A stretch of 53,668 nt of DNA from the NCBI GenBank assembly GCA_016287865.1, contig JAEEXP010000006.1, positions 1 through 53,668 of the forward strand, written 5' to 3'. Below the pieces are notes generated by a model. The model made no database searches. It worked only from the letters and a program-made list of their open reading frames with translations, and was not told the DNA's origin. Made by a program: the position numbers and the translations under genes. Shown piece by piece: positions 21,949 through 30,767 of this stretch. How positions within the stretch are numbered: position 1 is the stretch's first letter; every line of letters starts with the position of its first letter. The stretch comes from Caryophanales bacterium. GTDB taxonomy: Bacteria > Bacillota_I > Bacilli_A > Izemoplasmatales > UBA1188.

Positions 21949-23814
21949 ATGAAATATGACGCTATCGTTGTCGGCGCGGGCCATGCTGGATGTGAAGCTG
22001 CACTAGCTCTCGCAAGACTAAATAAGAAGACAATTTTAATAACTGGAAATAAAGATTATGTCGCATCTATGCCTTGCAATCCATCAATTGGTGGACCTGC
22101 GAAAGGAATCCTCGTTCGTGAGATTGATGCCTTAGGTGGTGAGATGGGTGTTAACGCAGATAAGACTTATATTCAAATGCGTCTTTTAAATTCATCTAAT
22201 GGACCTGCGGTACAAGCACTTCGTGCTCAATCAGATAAATATAGATATCATGAAGAGATGCTTAAGGTTATTGAATCTACACCCAACTTAACTTTAAAAG
22301 AAGCTTATGTTAAAAGATTATTAACTGAGAATAATAAGGTTAAAGGTATTGAGACAGAAGATGGTGAGTTTATTGATGGAGATGTTGTAGTATTAACTAC
22401 TGGTACTTATCTTAACTCTATGATTTATATGGGTCTTAAAGGTGAAGTATCTGGTCCTGAAGGACAAAAGACTTATTCATCTTTATCAAACAACTTAAAA
22501 GAATTAGGATTTAAGATTCTAAGACTTAAAACTGGTACACCTCCAAGAATTCTTGATTCATCAATTGACTTCAGCCAAATGATAGTTCAACCTGGCGACC
22601 AAGAAAAGCGCGGATTCTCAAGAAAAACAACAAAGTTTGTAAAACTTGAAGATCAAGTACCATGCTACCTCATTCATACATCTAAAGAAACTAAAGATAT
22701 CGTCTTTGAACATCTAGATGAAGCTCCAACTATGACTGGTGAAATCACAGGTATTGGTCCTAGATATTGCCCATCTATTGAATCTAAGTATGTTAGATTT
22801 AGTGAAAAAGAAGCTCATCAAATATTTGTAGAACCAGTCTCACTTGGTTCACATAAGATGTATCTTCAAGGTTTCTCAACTTCTATGCCTAAAGATGTTC
22901 AAGAATTAATGGTTAGATCTCTTCCAGGATTTGAACACGCAGAATTTATTGAATATGCATACGCAATTGAATATGATGCGATTGATCCGCTTCAAATGAG
23001 AAGAAGCTTTGAATCAAAGATTATTGATGGGCTCTTTACTGCGGGACAAATTAACGGTACTTCAGGTTATGAAGAAGCCGCAGCCCAAGGTTTAATGGCT
23101 GGTATTAATGCCGCAAGAAAACTTGATAATAAAGAACCTATTATTTTAAAAAGAGATGAAGCCTATATTGGTGTACTTGCTGATGACCTTGTTACTAAAG
23201 GTGTTCAAGACCCTTATAGAATGCTCACATCTCGTGCTGAATATAGATTACTCTTAAGAGATGATAACGCGGAGACAAGACTTCTACCTATTGGTCATGA
23301 AATTGGACTTGTATCTGATGAAGATTATAATGAGTTCTTAAAGAGAACTGCATTAATGGAAGAAGAAAGAGTAAGACTTGAAAATAATTATGTTACTAAT
23401 ACAAAAGAAGAAAGTGATAGATGTGATGAACTAGGTGTATCACATGTATCAGTTAAAACATCTTTATTTGATTTACTCAAAAGACCTGATTATGATTATA
23501 AGAAGGTATTATATGTTAAAGGTATTGAACCTTTACTAGATGAAAAATATATTAATGAATTTGAAATATCTATTAAATATGAAGGATATATTAAGAAATC
23601 ATTAAAACAAGCTGAAGAATTAAGAAAGCTTGAGAATATTAAGATTTGGCCAGACATTGATTATGACAGTATTGTAAATATTGCATCTGAAGCTAAAGAA
23701 AAGCTAAAAGAAGTAAAACCAGAAACAATTGGTCAAGCATCTCGTATTAGTGGTGTAAACCCATCAGATATTAATATACTAATAATATATTTAAGAAGTA
23801 AAACTAAGGAATAA
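21949..23814 (+). CDS. mnmG: tRNA uridine-5-carboxymethylaminomethyl modification enzyme MnmG
   Basis: VVGAGHAGCEAALALAR, CNPSIGGPAKGILVREIDALGG, GQINGTSGYEEAAAQGL. Confidence 0.97.
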   Translation: MKYDAIVVGAGHAGCEAALALARLNKKTILITGNKDYVASMPCNPSIGGPAKGILVREIDALGGEMGVNADKTYIQMRLLNSSNGPAVQALRAQSDKYRYHEEMLKVIESTPNLTLKEAYVKRLLTENNKVKGIETEDGEFIDGDVVVLTTGTYLNSMIYMGLKGEVSGPEGQKTYSSLSNNLKELGFKILRLKTGTPPRILDSSIDFSQMIVQPGDQEKRGFSRKTTKFVKLEDQVPCYLIHTSKETKDIVFEHLDEAPTMTGEITGIGPRYCPSIESKYVRFSEKEAHQIFVEPVSLGSHKMYLQGFSTSMPKDVQELMVRSLPGFEHAEFIEYAYAIEYDAIDPLQMRRSFESKIIDGLFTAGQINGTSGYEEAAAQGLMAGINAARKLDNKEPIILKRDEAYIGVLADDLVTKGVQDPYRMLTSRAEYRLLLRDDNAETRLLPIGHEIGLVSDEDYNEFLKRTALMEEERVRLENNYVTNTKEESDRCDELGVSHVSVKTSLFDLLKRPDYDYKKVLYVKGIEPLLDEKYINEFEISIKYEGYIKKSLKQAEELRKLENIKIWPDIDYDSIVNIASEAKEKLKEVKPETIGQASRISGVNPSDINILIIYLRSKTKE

Positions 23815-23816
23815 TT

Positions 23817-24491
23817 ATGATTAAAGAATTCATCGAAGATTTAAAAACACAAGGTATCGAACTTAATAATGATATGATTTCATCTTTTGATGAATTCTTT
23901 AATGATTTAGTTGAAAGAAATAAAATAACTAATCTTACAAGAATTGTTTCAGAAAAAGATGCTTATTATCTTCATTTCTATGATTCATTAATGGTATCTA
24001 AAGGAATTGAAAATTATAATACTAAATTATTAGATATAGGATGTGGTCCAGGTTTTCCATCAATTCCACTCAAGATAGTATTTAATGACTTAGATATTAC
24101 AATGATTGAAGCCACAAACAAAAAAGTAATGTTTGTGAAAGAAGAAATAGAAAAACTTCATTTAAATAATATTAGAATTAATCACTTAAGAGCGGAAGAT
24201 TTTAAAGAATTTGATACATATGATTATGTAACACTAAGAGCAGTAGCTAGTGTAAAAGAACTTCTTCCGTTTACTATTCCATTCTTAAAGATTAATGGAA
24301 CACTAATTATTATGAAGGGAGAAAATAAGGGACAAGAAGAATTAGAAGAAGCTAAATCTCTTCTTAATAAATTAAATTCTAAGGTAGATAAAATCATTCC
24401 TTATAAAGTATTAGATAGAAACTATGAATTAATACTTATAAAGAAAATCGGTAAGACACCAAAGGGGTTCCCTAAACCTATACACAAATAA
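23817..24491 (+). CDS. rsmG: 16S rRNA (guanine527-N7)-methyltransferase
   Basis: NLTRI, YLHFYDSL, LLDIGCGPGFPSIPLKI, TLRAVAS. Confidence 0.95.
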   Translation: MIKEFIEDLKTQGIELNNDMISSFDEFFNDLVERNKITNLTRIVSEKDAYYLHFYDSLMVSKGIENYNTKLLDIGCGPGFPSIPLKIVFNDLDITMIEATNKKVMFVKEEIEKLHLNNIRINHLRAEDFKEFDTYDYVTLRAVASVKELLPFTIPFLKINGTLIIMKGENKGQEELEEAKSLLNKLNSKVDKIIPYKVLDRNYELILIKKIGKTPKGFPKPIHK

Positions 24492-24492
24492 T

Positions 24493-24687
24493 ATGGATAA
24501 AGATTTTAGAATAAAAGAGGGTGATATTTATATTCTTAATAAAAAACACCCATGCGGTTCAAATAAATTTAAAGTATTAAAAAGTGGTATAGACACTGAG
24601 ATAGAATGCCTAAATTGCGGTCATAAAATAACAATAGATAGGCTAAAATTAAGGCAATCTATTAAAAAGATTGTAAAATGTGAGTAA
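24493..24687 (+). CDS. DUF951-family protein
   Basis: EGDIYILNKKHPCGSNKFKVLKSG.D.EIECLNCGHKITIDR. Confidence 0.88.
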   Translation: MDKDFRIKEGDIYILNKKHPCGSNKFKVLKSGIDTEIECLNCGHKITIDRLKLRQSIKKIVKCE

Positions 24688-24694
24688 AAAGGTG

Positions 24695-24723
24695 TTGACA
24701 TCACTTTTTACTTAATGTAAAAT
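24695..24723 (+). promoter_or_regulatory. Strong sigma-A promoter for tRNA array
   Basis: TTGACA - 17 nt - TAAAAT, about 30 nt upstream of tRNA-Ile. Confidence 0.8.
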
Positions 24724-24752
24724 AATAAAGCGCGGTTTAAGAGACGTGCAAC

Positions 24753-24829
<77 letters not shown>

Positions 24830-24851
24830 TTAAAAATAACCCGTGTACATT

Positions 24852-24927
24852 GGAGGATTAGCTCAGCTGGGAGAGCATCTGCCTTACAAGCAGAGGGTCG
24901 GCGGTTCGAGCCCGTCATCCTCCACCA
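24852..24927 (+). tRNA. tRNA-Val(TAC)
   Basis: GGAGGAT...ATCCTCCACCA, loop CTTACAA. Confidence 0.95.
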
Positions 24928-24934
24928 GAATGAT

Positions 24935-25010
<76 letters not shown>

Positions 25011-25023
25011 TTTTAAAATATAC

Positions 25024-25099
25024 GACCCGTTAGCTCAGTTGGTAGAGCACTTGACTTTTAATCAAGGGGTCGGGCGTTCGAACCGCCTACGGGTCACCA
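25024..25099 (+). tRNA. tRNA-Lys(TTT)
   Basis: Loop CTTTTAA, CCA encoded. Confidence 0.95.
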
Positions 25100-25111
25100 T
25101 CTTAATTTGAT

Positions 25112-25199
25112 GCCTGAGTGGCGGAATTGGTAGACGCGAAGGACTTAAAATCCTTTGTCTGAAGAGGACGTGCCGGTTCGACCCCGGCCTTGGGTACCA
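25112..25199 (+). tRNA. tRNA-Leu(TAA)
   Basis: Long variable arm, loop CTTAAAA, CCA encoded. Confidence 0.93.
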
Positions 25200-25206
25200 A
25201 ATAATT

Positions 25207-25282
25207 GGGGCATTAGCTCAGCTGGGAGAGCGCCTGCCTTGCAAGCAGGAGGTCATCGGTTCGATCCCGTTATGCTCCACCA
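25207..25282 (+). tRNA. tRNA-Ala(TGC)
   Basis: Loop CTTGCAA, CCA encoded. Confidence 0.95.
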
Positions 25283-25304
25283 TTCTTTACAAAAACCTAG
25301 CCTT

Positions 25305-25381
25305 GGCGAGATAGCTCAATTGGCTAGAGCGTGCGGTTCATACCCGCAAGGTTGAGGGTTCGACACCCCCTCTCGCCACCA
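25305..25381 (+). tRNA. tRNA-Met(CAT), elongator
   Basis: Loop TTCATAC, resembles Bacillus elongator Met; CCA encoded. Confidence 0.88.
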
Positions 25382-25384
25382 GAT

Positions 25385-25461
25385 GGACCCATAGCTCAGT
25401 TGGTTAGAGCATCCGGCTCATAACCGGACGGTCCAAGGTTCGAGTCCTTGTGGGTCCACCA
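25385..25461 (+). tRNA. tRNA-Ile2(CAT), predicted lysidine-modified
   Basis: GGACC acceptor, loop CTCATAA, resembles Bacillus Ile2 rather than Met. Confidence 0.78.
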
Positions 25462-25481
25462 CAAATTGAAATAAATCTTAT

Positions 25482-25572
25482 GGAGAAATACCCAAGTGGT
25501 TGAAGGGTTCGGTCTTGAAAACCGATAGGGGTGTCAAAGCCCGCGGGGGTTCGAATCCCTCTTTCTCCGCCA
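25482..25572 (+). tRNA. tRNA-Ser(TGA)
   Basis: Long variable arm, loop CTTGAAA, CCA encoded. Confidence 0.95.
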
Positions 25573-25575
25573 TAT

Positions 25576-25652
25576 CGCGAGGTAGAGCAGTCTGGTAGCT
25601 TGTCGGGCTCATAACCCGGAGGTCGTAGGTTCAAATCCTACCCTCGCAACCA
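25576..25652 (+). tRNA. tRNA-fMet(CAT), initiator
   Basis: C1-A72 mismatch and GGG/CCC anticodon stem (TCGGGCTCATAACCCGG). Confidence 0.95.
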
Positions 25653-25671
25653 AGTAAATAATAAAGATAAT

Positions 25672-25748
25672 GGTCCTGTGGTGTAGTTGGTTAACATGTC
25701 AGTCTGTCACACTGGAGATCGCGAGTTCAAGTCTCGTCGGGACCGCCA
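25672..25748 (+). tRNA. tRNA-Asp(GTC)
   Basis: Loop CTGTCAC, CCA encoded. Confidence 0.95.
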
Positions 25749-25753
25749 TCTGA

Positions 25754-25829
25754 GGCTCGGTAGCTCAGTTGGTAGAGCAATGGACTGAAAATCCATGTGT
25801 CGGCGGTTCGATCCCGCCCTGAGCCACCA
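25754..25829 (+). tRNA. tRNA-Phe(GAA)
   Basis: Loop CTGAAAA, CCA encoded. Confidence 0.95.
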
Positions 25830-25850
25830 TTTATAATGGAAAGTAAAAAC

Positions 25851-25880
25851 GACCTTGAGTTAATACTTAAGGTCTTTTTT
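25851..25880 (+). terminator. Terminator of tRNA array
   Basis: GACCTTgAGT-TAAT-ACTtAAGGTC-TTTTTT. Confidence 0.85.
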
Positions 25881-25881
25881 A

Positions 25882-25911
25882 TTGCTGTTTTATGTATATG
25901 TGTGATATCAT
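25882..25911 (+). promoter_or_regulatory. Promoter of PNPOx-like gene, apparently leaderless
   Basis: TTGCTG - 18 nt - TGa TATCAT, then 6 nt to ATG. Confidence 0.5.
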
Positions 25912-25917
25912 AACGGC

Positions 25918-26340
25918 ATGAATACAAAGAATATATTAAAATTTATCGACTCAAGAAAAGTAGCTTTCATCGCTTCTATCGATGAAAATGGATTTCCAAA
26001 TATGAAGGCAATGCTTCCTCCAAGAAAAAGAGAAGGACTTACTTTCTATTTCACAACAAACACATCATCATTAAGAGTAAAACAATATAGGAATAATCCA
26101 AAAGCATCTATCTATTTCTATAGAAAAGGATTATTTGTCTATACTGGAATAATGATGGTTGGTACTATGGAAGTACTTGAAGACCAAGAAAGTAAAAATA
26201 TGATCTGGAGAAAAGGAGACACTATGTATTATAAAGAAGGTGTTACTGATCCTGATTACTGTGTCCTTAAGTTTACTGCGAAATCAATGAGAATGTATAG
26301 AGATTTAAAAACTGAAAACATTGATACAAGTAAAATATAG
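25918..26340 (+). CDS. Pyridoxamine 5'-phosphate oxidase-like (split beta-barrel flavin-binding) protein
   Basis: KVAFIASIDENGFPNMKAML, FTTNTSSLRVKQYRNNPKASIYFY. Confidence 0.88.
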   Translation: MNTKNILKFIDSRKVAFIASIDENGFPNMKAMLPPRKREGLTFYFTTNTSSLRVKQYRNNPKASIYFYRKGLFVYTGIMMVGTMEVLEDQESKNMIWRKGDTMYYKEGVTDPDYCVLKFTAKSMRMYRDLKTENIDTSKI

Positions 26341-26354
26341 AATTATGGAGTTAT

Positions 26355-26639
26355 ATGAGTACACAAGATTATTTAGAATATGTATTAGAACTTTTAAGAG
26401 AAGTAGATGGAATTTCATATAAAAAGATGATGGGCGAGTATATTCTATATAAAGATGGAATAATCTTTGGTGGAATATATGATAATAGATTTTTAGTAAA
26501 GAAAGTAAACTCAATAATAGATTATGAGTTTAAAGAAGAAACGCCTTATCCAGGGGCTAAATCCATGTATTTAATAGACATAGAAAACCCTAAAGAATTA
26601 GAAGAGATTGTTAATAAAATTTTAAAAGACCTTAAGTAA
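26355..26639 (+). CDS. TfoX N-terminal-domain protein
   Basis: SYKKMMGEYILYKDGIIFGGIYDNRFLVK. Confidence 0.85.
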   Translation: MSTQDYLEYVLELLREVDGISYKKMMGEYILYKDGIIFGGIYDNRFLVKKVNSIIDYEFKEETPYPGAKSMYLIDIENPKELEEIVNKILKDLK

Positions 26640-26657
26640 TAGAACTTAAGGTTTTTT
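26629..26657 (+). terminator. Terminator after TfoX-like gene
   Basis: ACCTTAAGT-AATAGA-ACTTAAGGT-TTTTT. Confidence 0.8.
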
Positions 26658-26691
26658 ATTTTAATTCTTTAAAAATTTTTTACTTTTTTTG

Positions 26692-26743
26692 TTGACATAG
26701 TTATATACCTCGTGATATGATGTATTCCGTAAATGGAGGTATA
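26692..26743 (+). promoter_or_regulatory. PadR-operon promoter with inverted repeat
   Basis: TTGACA - 18 nt - TATGAT; TATACCTC(26704-26711)...GAGGTATA(26736-26743). Confidence 0.6.
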
Positions 26744-26745
26744 GT

Positions 26746-27060
26746 ATGGATGCCCAACTAAGAAGAGGTGTTTTAGATGTTTGTGTCCTAGCCGCTATTA
26801 AGAATGAAAACTCATATGGCTATAAGATAATCAAAGATTTAAAACCGGTTATAGAGTTATCTGAATCAACTCTTTATACAATCCTTAAAAGACTAGAAGA
26901 TTCTAAGATGCTTGTGGTTAAGTCTGTGGAATTTGAAGGTAGACTTAGAAAGTATTACCACATCACACCCGCAGGTCTTCAGCGTTTAGAAGAATTTAAG
27001 AATGAATGGAAAGAGATGATGAGTATTTATGCATTTATTGTGGAGGCAGATTTGAAATGA
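26746..27060 (+). CDS. PadR-family transcriptional regulator
   Basis: LRRGVLDVCVLAAIKNENSYGYKIIKDL, ESTLYTILKRLE, GRLRKYYHITPAG. Confidence 0.95.
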   Translation: MDAQLRRGVLDVCVLAAIKNENSYGYKIIKDLKPVIELSESTLYTILKRLEDSKMLVVKSVEFEGRLRKYYHITPAGLQRLEEFKNEWKEMMSIYAFIVEADLK

Positions 27061-27653
27061 AGAAACAAGAATTTTTAAATGAACTTAGAAGACAATTAAG
27101 AGGTCTTCCTCAAGATGAAATAGAAAATCGTGTTAGTTTCTATGAAGAAATGATCAATGATATGATTGATGAAGGCAAAACAGAAGATCAAGCTATTATT
27201 GAAATTGGAAGTGTTGATAGCGTAGTTAGTGAAATTGCAAAAGACACTCCATTCAAAACAGTTATTAAAGAAAGATATAGACCTAAAAGATCACTTACTG
27301 CACTTGAGATTGTATTACTAGTTTTAGGATTCCCTCTATGGTTCCCACTACTAGTTACATTCTTTACACTATGTCTTGTAGGATACATCCTTGAATGGGT
27401 ACTTGTAATAGTAACTTATGCAGTAGAAGCAGCATTAATTGCAGCAGGTGTTGCAGGAATAGCTACATTCTTTGTATATTTAGCTAATTCAAATCCTGCT
27501 ATCTGGATGCTTGGTGCAGCACTTCTCTCATTAGGTGCAGCATTCCTATTCATCTTTGTATGTATCGGTGCAACAAAATTATCAATTAGATTATCTAAAG
27601 CTATAGCTACTGGAATAAAAAAGAGCTTTATTAAAAATGGAGGTAGAGCATAA
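27057..27653 (+). CDS. DUF1700 (HAAS domain) membrane protein
   Basis: MKKQEFLNELRRQLRGLPQDEIENRVSFYEEMINDMIDEGKTEDQAI; ATGA overlap with padR. Confidence 0.9.
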   Translation: MKKQEFLNELRRQLRGLPQDEIENRVSFYEEMINDMIDEGKTEDQAIIEIGSVDSVVSEIAKDTPFKTVIKERYRPKRSLTALEIVLLVLGFPLWFPLLVTFFTLCLVGYILEWVLVIVTYAVEAALIAAGVAGIATFFVYLANSNPAIWMLGAALLSLGAAFLFIFVCIGATKLSIRLSKAIATGIKKSFIKNGGRA

Positions 27654-28600
27654 TGAAAAAAGGTTTAGTCGCATTACTCGTTATCGGAATTATGTTATTA
27701 GTTGTAGGTGGTATTATGTTTGGTGTTAGCTTCTCAAAAGCTAAAATCCATACCACTCAAATAGATAGAACAGAAAATGTTGAAGCAGAATTTACAAATA
27801 TAAATATTAATACAACAATTACTGATGTTGAATTTAAAGTATCTGAAGATTCAAAGGTTAAAGTTGTTTTAAAAGAAGCTGAAAAATTAGCTCATGAAGT
27901 TAAAGTTGAAAATGATACTCTTAACGTTATCCAAAAAGATACAAGAGAATGGTATGAAAAGATTTTCTCATTCAATTTAGGATTTATGAAAGCTGTAATC
28001 TATTTACCAGCTAAGGCATATGGAGATCTTAAGATTGATTCATCAACTGGTGATATCAGAATTCCTCATGACTTCTCATTTAATAGTATTGATATTGATT
28101 TAAGCACTGGTGATACATATATTAGTTCAAATGTATCAAATACATTAAAGATTGATGCATCTACAGGCCATACTAATTTATCTAATATGTCAGCTAAAAA
28201 TATTAATATTAAAGCATCAACTGGACATGTATTCTTAAATGATATTACAGTTAGTGAAACTATTAAATTAGATTTATCTACAGGTAGAACTCAATTTGAA
28301 AACGTTACTGCTAAGAATTATATTCATGATTCATCAACTGGTAAAGTAATTCTTAAAAATGTAATTGTAGAAGAAGAAATGGATATTGATACTTCTACAG
28401 GTGACATCAAATTTGAAGATTGTGATGCACAAAGAATAACTATTGAAGTTGGCACAGGTGATGTTACAGGTACACTTCTTTCACCAAAAATCTTCCAGGT
28501 TAGAACTGACACAGGTAAAGTAAATGTTCCTACATCAACTACTGGCGGCTTATGTAAGATTGATACAGATACAGGCAATGTATCAATTCAAATAAAATAG
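27653..28600 (+). CDS. DUF4097-family putative adhesin-like beta-repeat protein with N-terminal TM
   Basis: Repeated ...STGDI/STGHT/STGRT... units; operon with PadR and DUF1700. Confidence 0.88.
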   Translation: MKKGLVALLVIGIMLLVVGGIMFGVSFSKAKIHTTQIDRTENVEAEFTNININTTITDVEFKVSEDSKVKVVLKEAEKLAHEVKVENDTLNVIQKDTREWYEKIFSFNLGFMKAVIYLPAKAYGDLKIDSSTGDIRIPHDFSFNSIDIDLSTGDTYISSNVSNTLKIDASTGHTNLSNMSAKNINIKASTGHVFLNDITVSETIKLDLSTGRTQFENVTAKNYIHDSSTGKVILKNVIVEEEMDIDTSTGDIKFEDCDAQRITIEVGTGDVTGTLLSPKIFQVRTDTGKVNVPTSTTGGLCKIDTDTGNVSIQIK

Positions 28601-28613
28601 TGTGATTAAAGAA

Positions 28614-28645
28614 ATAGAATCCCTTCCCCCGGGATTCTATTTTTC
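28614..28645. terminator. Bidirectional terminator
   Basis: AGAATCCC-TTCCCCC-GGGATTCT-ATTTTT. Confidence 0.8.
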
Positions 28646-28647
28646 TT

Positions 28648-28923
28648 TTATATAGTTGTAACAGTTAATGTTAAACCAAGCGGTTTCATTATTTTAATTA
28701 ATGTTTCAATATTTGGTTTAACTGTGAATGATTCAATTCTAGCAACAGAAGATTGTGGTAGTCCGCAGATTGTAGCAAGGTTTCTTTGTGAATAACCTAG
28801 TTCATTTCTCTTAGCTATAATTGCATTTACAATACCGACAATGATTTCAATCTCTTCAAGATCATTATTAGCAGTAGTGTTTAGTTTTTTTGCATTTTTC
28901 TTAAAGTCTTCCCAGGTTTTCAT
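28648..28923 (-). CDS. XRE-family HTH protein, HigA-type antitoxin-like, no adjacent toxin
   Basis: IIAKRNELGYSQRNLATICGLPQSSVARIESFTVKPNIETLIKIMKPLGLTLTV. Confidence 0.85.
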   Translation of the reverse strand: MKTWEDFKKNAKKLNTTANNDLEEIEIIVGIVNAIIAKRNELGYSQRNLATICGLPQSSVARIESFTVKPNIETLIKIMKPLGLTLTVTTI

Positions 28924-29078
28924 TTAGATCCTCCTATCAATATAATGATAGCATTAATGCGTTCAAGTTATATATAGAATATTAAGCAAATTTCATTTAT
29001 TGATTTTATTTTATTAATTATTATGCTATTTTGAAATTGTAGTAAAGCAGTACTAAACCACTATACAAGGAGAATTAA

Positions 29079-30746
29079 ATGAAAAAAATAATTTTTGCAG
29101 TAGTTTTTGTGTTTTTACTATTATTAATAGATTATAGGACGGTTGTTAAAGCTGATGAGATTCAAGAAGAAATCAAGTTGTGTGAAACCGATATAAATGA
29201 TAAAGAAATAGTGTCTTTGTGGACCACCGAAGAATTGATTAATAAAATAGTTGATAAAGAAATATATAAATTGTTTCTTTTTAGTGACTTAGAAAAAGCA
29301 ATTACTATTTTTAAACAAAATAATCCATATTATTTAATACTTAAAGATAAAAGCGATGTAGAAAGTTGCATTAATTGTTTATTAAAGCAAGAAACAAAGC
29401 ATACGAGAATTGAAAAGATAAAAATGCTTCAAAATATTGTCAGGGACGTTGATATAAATGGTTATTTATATTCACAATCTCAAATGTTTGATGTGTTCAC
29501 ACCAAATGGTTCCGTTGTTCAGTATGCATATAGAATGTTTGCATATCCTTTTCCAGAAACTGTTTTGTCTCAACTTCATAGCGAAATTGTTAATGATTAT
29601 CCTGAATTAAATGTTTCTTATTATTATCCTGCAACTTTTGATTTTAATTGTCATTCTTATGCCTGGTATAGTCAAAATTGTTCAACAAATCAGCGATGGA
29701 TTAATTACCCAAATAATTATTTTTGGGATTATAGTTATGAAGAAGTGACTGATGTGAGGCCAGGAGATATTTTTTGTTATGTAGCGGGTATATTATCATA
29801 TGACAATAACAATCAACCATATTACCAATATTATATTAGCCATTCGGCTATTGTAGTAGACTTTACTGATGATTTTGATTTGCAAGATGTATCTTCTTAT
29901 CAATATATTAATTTAATTTCTAAATGGGGAGCATATGGTCTATATGGCCATACAGCTGATAGATGTTATTACATTACTAGTGAATATGGTTTTCAATATG
30001 CAACAGTCTTTCGCCCACGAGTTATTGATAATGCAACATTATCTAATCCAGTCACAAACACTACTATAACCATTACAAAAACACTATCTGTCCCAGAAAA
30101 TGCTTCGATTATGCAAAATTATGCGCTGTATCAATTAAATGTATCTAGTTCTCTTGATTATGTGTTCTCCGTATCATCAAATAGTATGCCATATATGAAA
30201 TTATATGATATTCATATGCAACAACTCACTACTTCTTTAACTAGTGAATATGATGGCGATGTATATACTAAATCATTTTCTAAATATTTGAGCCCTGGAA
30301 TGTATTATTTACGAGTTTGTTATACTAATTCTAATAGTTATGGAATAATAACTACAACAATTAATTGCCAACACTATCATAACTTTAATTCATATGTTTG
30401 GAGAGATCTAACTTTTCATGATGAAATGTGCACACTGTGTGGACCTAATCCAGCGACACACGTTGTATCTATAAATGATTTTAATACGAAAAAACCGCCA
30501 AAATTATACACATGTATGATTTGTGGTGGACCTGCTAGTGCCTATACCCCTTTCTATGGAAAGAATGATTTGTTACCTCACACAATCAATGGAAGCTTAA
30601 TGTTACCTAATGGAATAATTGTTCTTGCTGATGAAGACTGGCACGCATATCTAGAAGGTAAACTTGTATTTATTACTGATGATATTAAAAAAGAAAATAT
30701 TGTTTCATATTTAGAAAAGAAGAAACAACTTCTTGAATATTTATAA
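29079..30746 (+). CDS. Secreted protein with NlpC/P60- or CHAP-like cysteine hydrolase domain, putative PPC-like beta domain and CxxC C-terminus
   Basis: Signal peptide; FDFNCHSYAWYSQ...RPGDIFCYV...SHSAIVVDF; HYHNFNSYVW...CTLCG...CMICG. Confidence 0.6.
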   Translation: MKKIIFAVVFVFLLLLIDYRTVVKADEIQEEIKLCETDINDKEIVSLWTTEELINKIVDKEIYKLFLFSDLEKAITIFKQNNPYYLILKDKSDVESCINCLLKQETKHTRIEKIKMLQNIVRDVDINGYLYSQSQMFDVFTPNGSVVQYAYRMFAYPFPETVLSQLHSEIVNDYPELNVSYYYPATFDFNCHSYAWYSQNCSTNQRWINYPNNYFWDYSYEEVTDVRPGDIFCYVAGILSYDNNNQPYYQYYISHSAIVVDFTDDFDLQDVSSYQYINLISKWGAYGLYGHTADRCYYITSEYGFQYATVFRPRVIDNATLSNPVTNTTITITKTLSVPENASIMQNYALYQLNVSSSLDYVFSVSSNSMPYMKLYDIHMQQLTTSLTSEYDGDVYTKSFSKYLSPGMYYLRVCYTNSNSYGIITTTINCQHYHNFNSYVWRDLTFHDEMCTLCGPNPATHVVSINDFNTKKPPKLYTCMICGGPASAYTPFYGKNDLLPHTINGSLMLPNGIIVLADEDWHAYLEGKLVFITDDIKKENIVSYLEKKKQLLEYL

Positions 30747-30767
30747 TAGGAGAAGGAGGATTACATA

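Noticed and set aside
25155-25927. ORFs 25155..25355, 25404..25634 and 25727..25927 over the tRNA array
   Set aside because: They translate tRNA genes (e.g. GERGIRTPAGFD, GSGRDRTADTW are classic spurious tRNA translations)
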